Shown here in pieces: positions 58,357 to 64,000 of a DNA stretch of 64,000 nucleotides. The position numbers and the translations under genes were made by a program. The notes beneath the pieces were generated by a model. The model saw nothing but the letters and a program-made list of their open reading frames with translations. It was not told the origin of the DNA and did no database searches. How positions within the stretch are numbered: position 1 is the stretch's first letter; each line of letters begins with the position of its first letter. The stretch spans positions 1,216,001 through 1,280,000 of the forward strand of contig NZ_CP075191.1 in NCBI RefSeq assembly GCF_020510625.1, read 5' to 3'. The DNA comes from Ferribacterium limneticum. GTDB taxonomy: Bacteria; Pseudomonadota; Gammaproteobacteria; Burkholderiales; Rhodocyclaceae.

Positions 58357-59616
58357 TTAGCCGCGGCGCATGGCGTCAAAAAACTCCTGGTTGCCCTTGG
58401 TCGATTTGACCTTGTCGAGTAGGAATTCCATGGCTTCGAGGTCATCCATTGGGTAGCAGAGCTTGCGCAGAACCCACATTTTTTGCAGGACGTCGGGCTT
58501 GAGCAGCAATTCTTCGCGACGGGTGCCGGAACGATTGACGTTGACCGCCGGGTACATCCGCTTCTCGGCCATGCGACGGTCGAGGTGGATTTCGGAGTTG
58601 CCGGTACCCTTGAATTCTTCGTAGATCACTTCGTCCATCCGCGAGCCGGTATCGATCAGCGCGGTGGCGAGGATGGTCAGCGAGCCGCCTTCCTCGATGT
58701 TGCGCGCGGCACCGAAGAAGCGCTTCGGCTTCTGCAGGGCGTTGGCGTCAACGCCGCCGGTCAGTACCTTGCCGGAGGCCGGTTGAACGGTGTTGTAGGC
58801 GCGGGCGAGGCGGGTGATCGAGTCGAGCAGGATGACGACATCCTTCTTGTGCTCGACCAGGCGCTTGGCCTTCTCGATGACCATTTCGGCGACTGCGACG
58901 TGGCGCGAGGCCGGTTCGTCGAAGGTCGAGGCGACAACCTCTCCTTTGACGGTGCGGGTCATTTCGGTGACTTCTTCCGGACGCTCGTCGATCAGCAGCA
59001 CGATCAGCACGACATCTGGGTGGTTGGCGGTGATGGCGTGGGCGATGTTCTGCAGCATCACTGTCTTGCCGGTCTTTGGCGGGGCGACGAGCAGGCCGCG
59101 CTGGCCGCAGCCGATCGGGGCAATCATGTCGATGACGCGGCTGGTGATGTTTTCTTCGGACTTGATTTCGCGCTCGAGTTTCAGGTGACGCGTCGGGTGC
59201 AGCGGCGTCAGGTTCTCGAACATGATCTTGTTCTTGTTGGCTTCCGGCGAGAAGCCGTTGATGCGGTCCAGTTTGGTCAGCGCAACGTACCGCTCGCCGT
59301 CTTTCGGCGTGCGGATTTCACCTTCGACCGTGTCGCCGGTGCGCAGGTTGAAACGGCGGATTTGCGACGGGGAAACGTAGATGTCGTCCGGATTGGCCAG
59401 GTAGGACGTATCGGAGGAGCGGAGGAAGCCGAAGCCATCCGGCAGGACTTCCAGTGTGCCGTCACCGTAGATGGTGTCGCCATTTTTTGCCTTGGCCTTC
59501 AGGATGGCGTAAATCAACTCCATCTTGCGCATGCGGTTGGCGTTTTCGATGACCAGTTCGGTGGCCATGTCCAGCAGTTTGCTGACGTGTAGTGTCTTTA
59601 GTTCGGAAAGTTGCAT
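58357..59616 (-). CDS. rho: Transcription termination factor Rho
   Basis: The hexameric RNA helicase of factor-dependent termination. At 419 aa it has the N-terminal helical domain ([18 protein letters not shown]), RNA-binding [18 protein letters not shown], Walker [12 protein letters not shown], Walker [17 protein letters not shown] and R-loop [15 protein letters not shown]. All complete. It is preceded by trxA with a 157-bp gap carrying a strong hairpin, which may take part in the autogenous control known for rho genes. Confidence 0.98.
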   Translation of the reverse strand: MQLSELKTLHVSKLLDMATELVIENANRMRKMELIYAILKAKAKNGDTIYGDGTLEVLPDGFGFLRSSDTSYLANPDDIYVSPSQIRRFNLRTGDTVEGEIRTPKDGERYVALTKLDRINGFSPEANKNKIMFENLTPLHPTRHLKLEREIKSEENITSRVIDMIAPIGCGQRGLLVAPPKTGKTVMLQNIAHAITANHPDVVLIVLLIDERPEEVTEMTRTVKGEVVASTFDEPASRHVAVAEMVIEKAKRLVEHKKDVVILLDSITRLARAYNTVQPASGKVLTGGVDANALQKPKRFFGAARNIEEGGSLTILATALIDTGSRMDEVIYEEFKGTGNSEIHLDRRMAEKRMYPAVNVNRSGTRREELLLKPDVLQKMWVLRKLCYPMDDLEAMEFLLDKVKSTKGNQEFFDAMRRG

Positions 59617-59728
59617 GTGGGGAGTGTGTGGCGCCGGATGCAGAACGGGCGATTGCCCGGTGGCCAGGGCGCAGATGCGGAGATCTTGGGGGGAGGAGAA
59701 TGACGCCGGACGGTTGCCTGTCGCGTCT

Positions 59729-59757
59729 GCCTGAAGGCGCAGAACGCACCTTCAGGC
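59729..59757 (-). terminator. Hairpin between trxA and rho
   Basis: GCCTGAAGG/CCTTCAGGC (9 bp perfect, extendable across CGC/GCG) with about an 11-nt loop, 17 bp after the trxA stop. There is no T-run on the minus strand, so an mRNA-stabilising or Rho-leader attenuation element is as likely as a terminator. Confidence 0.5.
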
Positions 59758-59773
59758 CGGGAGACTACGGAGA

Positions 59774-60100
59774 TTACAGATTGCTGTCAATAAAAGCAGC
59801 GAGTTGGGACTTGGACAGCGCGCCAACCTTGGTGGCTTCGATGTTGCCGTTCTTGAAGATCATCAGGGTAGGAATGCCGCGGATGCCGTATTTGGCAGGG
59901 GTGGCCTGGTTGTCATCGATATTGACCTTGGCGACCTTCAGCTTGCCGGCGTATTCATTGGCGACTTCGTCGAGGATCGGTGCAATCATCTTGCACGGAC
60001 CGCACCATTCGGCCCAGTAGTCGACGAGAACCGGTTGCTGCGACTGCAGCACTTCGGCTTCAAAAGTGTCGTCGGTGACGTAATGGATGTGCTCGCTCAT
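59774..60100 (-). CDS. trxA: Thioredoxin 1
   Basis: A 108-aa thioredoxin with active site [10 protein letters not shown], cis-proline loop [11 protein letters not shown] and the usual length. It reduces protein disulphides in the cytoplasm. Its place directly upstream of rho is widely conserved in proteobacteria. The 96 bp between it and dctR hold no clear signal. Confidence 0.97.
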   Translation of the reverse strand: MSEHIHYVTDDTFEAEVLQSQQPVLVDYWAEWCGPCKMIAPILDEVANEYAGKLKVAKVNIDDNQATPAKYGIRGIPTLMIFKNGNIEATKVGALSKSQLAAFIDSNL

Positions 60101-60196
60101 GGTTGCCTCATGGGAATGTGTATCGGATAAATTGCGCCGGACAGGCGGCTGGAAAGTTGGCGTGATGCTAGCGAAAAATGCAGGCTTAGGGAAGCA

Positions 60197-60799
60197 TCAG
60201 CCACCGGTTTTCAGTAGATTGGCCAACTCGACGGCGGTTTTGACCTGCATCTTGTCGAAGAGATTGGCGCGATGCACCTCGACGGTGCGCATGCTGATAT
60301 TCAGTTCGTCAGCAATGACCTTGTTGAACTTGCCGGCCAGCACCAGTTCCATGATCTGCCTTTCGCGGGTGGTCAGGCAGGAAAGCCGGGCTTTGACCGA
60401 GTCTACCGTGGCATTCGCGGCACGCTGGCGGGCATCGAGCGCCATGGCTTCCTCGATGCGGGTGACCAGGGCATTGTCGTTGAATGGTTTTTCGAAAAAA
60501 TCGAAAGCGCCTTTTTTCAGCGTGGCGACGGCCAGCGGGACGTCGCCGTGGCCGGTCAGGAAAATGACCGGCAGGGTTGATTCACATTCGTGCAGTCGAT
60601 CGAAACAATCCAGTCCGCTCATGCCGGACATGCGCATGTCGAGAACGATGCAACCACTCATCTCCCCGCTCCACGCAGCGAGAAAGCTTTCTGCCGAGTC
60701 GAAGGTGGTACTGGCCAGGCCGCGCGATTTGAGTAGCCAGGACAGGGCGTCACGAATCGCTTCGTCGTCGTCGACCAGATAGGCTTGTGGCGTACTCAT
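60197..60799 (-). CDS. dctR: FixJ/NarL-type response regulator, DctR-like
   Basis: A 200-aa regulator. The receiver domain (1-120) has phospho-Asp in IVLDMRMSGMSGLD and the output-face lysine in FFEKPF. The LuxR-type helix-turn-helix (about 135-200) has TTRERQIMELVLAGKFNKVIADELNISMRTVEVHRANLF. ATG 60799 overlaps the kinase stop by 4 bp; the longer upstream open frame is a shadow of the kinase gene. Placement opposite dctA suggests control of C4-dicarboxylate uptake. Confidence 0.9.
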   Translation of the reverse strand: MSTPQAYLVDDDEAIRDALSWLLKSRGLASTTFDSAESFLAAWSGEMSGCIVLDMRMSGMSGLDCFDRLHECESTLPVIFLTGHGDVPLAVATLKKGAFDFFEKPFNDNALVTRIEEAMALDARQRAANATVDSVKARLSCLTTRERQIMELVLAGKFNKVIADELNISMRTVEVHRANLFDKMQVKTAVELANLLKTGG

Positions 60800-62784
60800 G
60801 CGGTTTCCAAGGGTAGGGTGAAGCAGAATATCGTACCGCTTCCGGTCGATGAGCGGGGGTTGTCCTCGGCCCATAATCTGCCGCGATGGAATTCGATGAT
60901 CGAGCGGCAGATCGACAAGCCGATTCCCATCCCCTCTGGCTTGGTGGTGAAGAAAGCGGTAAATAGCTTGTCGCGAATCTCCGGGGCAATGCCGCAACCC
61001 TGGTCGCTGACACTTATGCGCAGTTCGTTGCTGCTGACCTCGACGGCGATGCGGAGCAGGCGGTGAGCCTCGCCGGTGCTGGTCATGGCTTCCATGCCGT
61101 TGCGGATCAGGTTGAGCAGCACCTGTTCGAGCATCAGCCGGTCGGCCTGGACAGATAGCAAGGGTGGTGTGTCGCATTCAATTCTGACGTGACGTTTGCG
61201 GGCCTCGGCTTCGACGAAACCCAGGCAGTCTTCGATGATTTCGCCAATCAGGCAGGGCGCGCGCTTGGGTTCGCTCTTGCGGACAAAATCGTGCACCCGA
61301 CGGATGATCTTGCCGGCCCGCTGGGCCTGCAGGCCAATCTTTTCCAGCGCAGGCAGGATTTCATCGGGATTGGCCTTGCCCCCATTCAGTAAATTCAGGC
61401 AGCCCGTGTTGTAGCTGGCGATGGCGGCCAGCGGCTGATTCAGTTCGTGGGCCAGTGTTGATGCCATTTCCCCCATCGTCACCAGCCGCGAGGTGAATTG
61501 CAGTTGTTCCTGCTGCTGGCGCGCCAGTTCTTCGGCCCGCTTGCGTTCGGTGATGTCGAGTACCGAGGCCATCCAGCCAGTGTGCTTGCCGTTGCCGTCA
61601 ATCAGTTTTGCCTCGTAAACCAGTGCCTGGAAGCGCTCGCCATTCTTGCGCATGAAGGTGATTTCGAAGCCGTCAGAGGGGGCCTCGCCGGCCAGCACCG
61701 TTTGATGCCTGGCGTACGACTCCTCCAGTTCCTCTGGTGCCCAGTAAGGCATGGGCGGCGAACTGCCGACCAGTTCGCTGGCACTGAAACCGGTCATTCG
61801 ACAGAAGGCCGGGTTGACATAAATGACCTTGCCGACCAGGTCCCGGGCTCGCATGCCGACAGTCAGCGAGTCCTCCATGGCGGCACGGAAGGCGTGCTCG
61901 GCCCGTAGTGCCTCTTCGGCGCGGCTGCGTTTCTTCATCAGGTCGCGAACCAGCCACAGGCTCCAGAAAACACCGGTGGCGAGCAGGAAAATTGCGGCAA
62001 CCAGCAGGCGCTGCATTGAGTTGTCCGGGGTGTGGTAGCTGGTGATGCGCAGCAATAAACCAGATCCCGGCGGGTCGAAAGGGATTTCGTAGCGCTGGTC
62101 GCTTTTCCCTTCGATGTGCGTTTTGGTGGCGTATTGAAGATCGTTGTTATCAACGATTTCGACCTTGTATTTTTCGGTAAACCACCACGGAACCTGGTTG
62201 TCGAGCAGGGCTTCGAGCGGGTAAACCACGGCCAGCATGCCGCTCATGTCGCGCGCGTCACCATAAATCGGAACGAGCATTTCGACAAAGGCCCGATTGC
62301 CTTCGAGGAAGAAAGGTTCGCTGTAATGAAGCTTGCCGAGTCGACTGGTTACGTCAAAGGCCTGGGCGGTGACGGGTGGGCCGAATGATTCGATTTCGCT
62401 ATCCGGCTGGGTGGTGGAGGGCAGGGCGTCGACGACCTGACGATTGTGGTCGAGCCAGAGAATCTGGGCGATTTCCGGCGCGTTCTTGAGCATGTGTTCG
62501 GCACGCAGCCGGAACATTTTCTGGCGGTCGGGGAGATTGGCCATTTCCAGGGCCAGTTGCTGAACCTGTTCTTCGTTGCTGTTCAGGTGAAAGCGCAGAT
62601 TCTGCTCAAGCCACAGGACATCCTTGATCAGCGCGGCGCGCTCTTCTTCGACTTCGTTGCGGTGGAGCAACCAGATGAGTGCAAGCAGGGCGGCCAGCAG
62701 CAGGACGATGCCCAGCTTGGGCAAGGCGAGCAGCCAGCCAAGCCGGCGCGAACTGCCGGGGGGGGTGAGGAAGAGCGGTTTCAT
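60796..62784 (-). CDS. dctS: Sensor histidine kinase, DctS-like
   Basis: A 662-aa membrane kinase. TM1 about 23-41; large periplasmic sensor region about 42-270 (double-PDC-like); TM2 about 275-295; cytosolic PAS domain (VGKVIYVNPAFCRMTGFSASEL); HisKA with STLAHELNQPLAAI; ATPase with LLNLIRNGMEAM and EGMGIGLSICRS. ATG 62784 (MKPLFLTPPGSS) is preferred over extensions upstream that reach into the promoter region. It pairs with dctR through a 4-bp overlap and diverges from dctA, as in DctS/DctR systems. Confidence 0.9.
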   Translation of the reverse strand: MKPLFLTPPGSSRRLGWLLALPKLGIVLLLAALLALIWLLHRNEVEEERAALIKDVLWLEQNLRFHLNSNEEQVQQLALEMANLPDRQKMFRLRAEHMLKNAPEIAQILWLDHNRQVVDALPSTTQPDSEIESFGPPVTAQAFDVTSRLGKLHYSEPFFLEGNRAFVEMLVPIYGDARDMSGMLAVVYPLEALLDNQVPWWFTEKYKVEIVDNNDLQYATKTHIEGKSDQRYEIPFDPPGSGLLLRITSYHTPDNSMQRLLVAAIFLLATGVFWSLWLVRDLMKKRSRAEEALRAEHAFRAAMEDSLTVGMRARDLVGKVIYVNPAFCRMTGFSASELVGSSPPMPYWAPEELEESYARHQTVLAGEAPSDGFEITFMRKNGERFQALVYEAKLIDGNGKHTGWMASVLDITERKRAEELARQQQEQLQFTSRLVTMGEMASTLAHELNQPLAAIASYNTGCLNLLNGGKANPDEILPALEKIGLQAQRAGKIIRRVHDFVRKSEPKRAPCLIGEIIEDCLGFVEAEARKRHVRIECDTPPLLSVQADRLMLEQVLLNLIRNGMEAMTSTGEAHRLLRIAVEVSSNELRISVSDQGCGIAPEIRDKLFTAFFTTKPEGMGIGLSICRSIIEFHRGRLWAEDNPRSSTGSGTIFCFTLPLETA

Positions 62785-62821
62785 GCTGAAAATGGTACAC
62801 CACGTTATTTCCGGCCGGGCG

Positions 62822-62854
62822 ATTGTGGTTTTCCACAATTCGGATAACCACAAT
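62822..62854. promoter_or_regulatory. Candidate operator in dctS-dctA divergent region
   Basis: A perfect palindrome ATTGTGG-TTTT-CCACAAT (62822-62839) is followed by a third half-site CCACAAT (62848-62854). It lies about 85-115 bp before the dctA start and 38-70 bp before the dctS start, where a DctR operator would be expected. No clear -35/-10 pair was found. Confidence 0.45.
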
Positions 62855-62936
62855 GGTTTGCTGCGGTTGAATTCTGGATACTGCGCACCGTTTTCCGGGG
62901 TTTTCCGGATGAAGCCATCTTAGGAGTGTGTATTCC

Positions 62937-64000
62937 ATGGCCAAGAAAGCGGTATTCAAGAGTCTTTATTTTCAGGTGCTGGTTGCGATTGCCATCGGTG
63001 TCTCGCTGGGGCATTTCTATCCGGAAACCGGCGCGGCAATGAAGCCGCTGGGTGATGGTTTCATCAAGCTGATCAAGATGATCATCGCCCCGATCATCTT
63101 CTGTACCATCGTCGTCGGCATTGCCGGCATGGAAGACATGAAGAAAGTCGGCAAGACTGGCGGCCTGGCGGTGCTTTATTTCGAGGTGGTGAGCACCATT
63201 GCACTGATCATCGGCCTGATTGTCGTTAATGTCTGGGCGCCAGGTGTCGGCATGAATGTCGATGTATCGACGCTCGATACCAAGGGCATCGCCAAGTACG
63301 CCGAACCGGGCAAGATGCAATCGACGGTCGATTTTCTGTTGAACATCATCCCGACCAGCGTCGTCGATGCCTTTGCCAAGGGCGACATGCTGCAGGTGCT
63401 GTTCTTCTCGATCCTGTTCGGTTATGCGATGCACGCCTTTGGTGAGCGTGGCAAGCCGGTCTTCGATCTGATCGAAAAGCTGTCGCACGTGCTGTTCGGC
63501 ATTGTCGGCGTGATCATGAAAGTCGCCCCGATCGGCGCTTTCGGTGCCATGGCCTACACCATTGGCAAACACGGCGTCGGCAGCCTGGCCCAGTTGGCCA
63601 GCCTGATGGGCGCCTTCTACCTGACCTGTGTGATCTTTATCGTCGGGGTGTTGGGCTCCATTGCGGCAGCGCATGGTTTCTCGATCTTCAAACTGATCAA
63701 GTACATCAAGGAAGAACTGTTCCTGGTGCTGGGTACTTCCTCGTCGGAGTCTGCGCTGCCCCGTCTGATGGCCAAGATGGAGAACGCCGGTGCCCAGAAG
63801 TCAGTCGTTGGTCTGGTCGTGCCGACCGGTTACTCCTTCAATCTGGACGGCACCTCGATTTACCTGACCATGGCTGCCGTGTTCATTGCCCAGGCGACCA
63901 ACACGCCGATGGATCTGTCGCAACAGATCACCTTGCTGGTCATTTTGCTGCTGACTTCCAAGGGGGCGGCAGGTGTGACAGGTAGCGGTTTCATCGTGCT
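62937..64000 (+). CDS. dctA: C4-dicarboxylate:proton symporter DctA, 3' end cut by window edge
   Basis: DctA imports succinate, fumarate and malate across the inner membrane. ATG 62937 follows AGGAG at 62922-62926. The visible 354 residues (family about 440) show the DAACS-type fold: [49 protein letters not shown] (HP1 serine motif), [17 protein letters not shown] (TM7 substrate/cation site) and [13 protein letters not shown] (HP2). The frame is open to the window end. Expected partner of DctS/DctR. Confidence 0.96.
   Translation, partial: MAKKAVFKSLYFQVLVAIAIGVSLGHFYPETGAAMKPLGDGFIKLIKMIIAPIIFCTIVVGIAGMEDMKKVGKTGGLAVLYFEVVSTIALIIGLIVVNVWAPGVGMNVDVSTLDTKGIAKYAEPGKMQSTVDFLLNIIPTSVVDAFAKGDMLQVLFFSILFGYAMHAFGERGKPVFDLIEKLSHVLFGIVGVIMKVAPIGAFGAMAYTIGKHGVGSLAQLASLMGAFYLTCVIFIVGVLGSIAAAHGFSIFKLIKYIKEELFLVLGTSSSESALPRLMAKMENAGAQKSVVGLVVPTGYSFNLDGTSIYLTMAAVFIAQATNTPMDLSQQITLLVILLLTSKGAAGVTGSGFIV

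Noticed and set aside
60800..61177. N-terminal extension of the DctR open frame
   Set aside because: This part is out-of-frame kinase coding sequence; the receiver domain starts properly at the ATG at 60799.

Overview
The window is a stretch of chromosome from a Gram-negative betaproteobacterium, most likely Rhodocyclales (Dechloromonas/Azonexus-like). This is inferred from the high-GC codon use of most genes, a phasin plus thiolase (polyhydroxyalkanoate metabolism), a DUF3579 gene beside argD, a DctS/DctR/DctA set, several c-type cytochromes and the gene order. No database search was possible. No rRNA, tRNA, CRISPR array, prophage or transposase gene was recognised. Two genes are cut by the window edges: queG at the left and dctA at the right.

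Layout. 1-2.4 kb: queG (minus) diverging from tsaE-amiC. 2.4-3.5 kb: a diguanylate cyclase. 3.6-9.2 kb: ribF-ileS-lspA-fkpB-ispH, tightly packed. 9.4-17.7 kb: a TonB-like protein, then the type IV pilus minor pilin operon fimT-pilV-pilW-pilX-pilY1-pilE, clearly richer in AT than its surroundings. 17.7-23.2 kb: rpsT, DUF3579, argD-argF-argG, DUF2788, ppnP and yajQ. 23.3-27.7 kb: a glutamine amidotransferase, a retropepsin-like protease, a Nudix hydrolase, a CobD/CbiB-like membrane protein and a thiolase. 27.9-30.5 kb: a circularly permuted ATP-grasp protein and an alpha-E protein. 30.6-38.8 kb: phasin, an HI0933-type flavoprotein, a haem-binding sensor kinase, cytochrome c' with an FAD dehydrogenase, an orphan ParB, a YkgJ protein, an orphan HicB and a VOC protein. 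39-47.2 kb: a transglutaminase/DUF2126 protein, an ATP-grasp/alpha-E fusion, a second transglutaminase and a second HI0933-type flavoprotein. 47.2-53.2 kb: a very large CBS/PAS/GAF hybrid kinase and an HD-GYP response regulator. 53.3-60.1 kb: rsgA, a small cytochrome c, an M48 protease, orn, a glycosyltransferase, rpmE, rho and trxA. 60.2-64 kb: dctR-dctS diverging from dctA.

The most system-like content is the pair of amidoligase loci at 27.9-30.5 and 39-46 kb. They bring together two circularly permuted ATP-grasp proteins, two alpha-E domains, two transglutaminase-like enzymes and a DUF2126 putative amidoligase. Comparative genomics has predicted that these families jointly make or modify peptides, but product and substrate are unknown. 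Other points worth following are an 11-G tract inside pilY1 that looks like a phase-variation switch, a histone-H1-like tail on ArgG, a hairpin-rich insert flanked by a 61-bp repeat at the start of the first alpha-E gene, and an abrupt composition change inside ispH.
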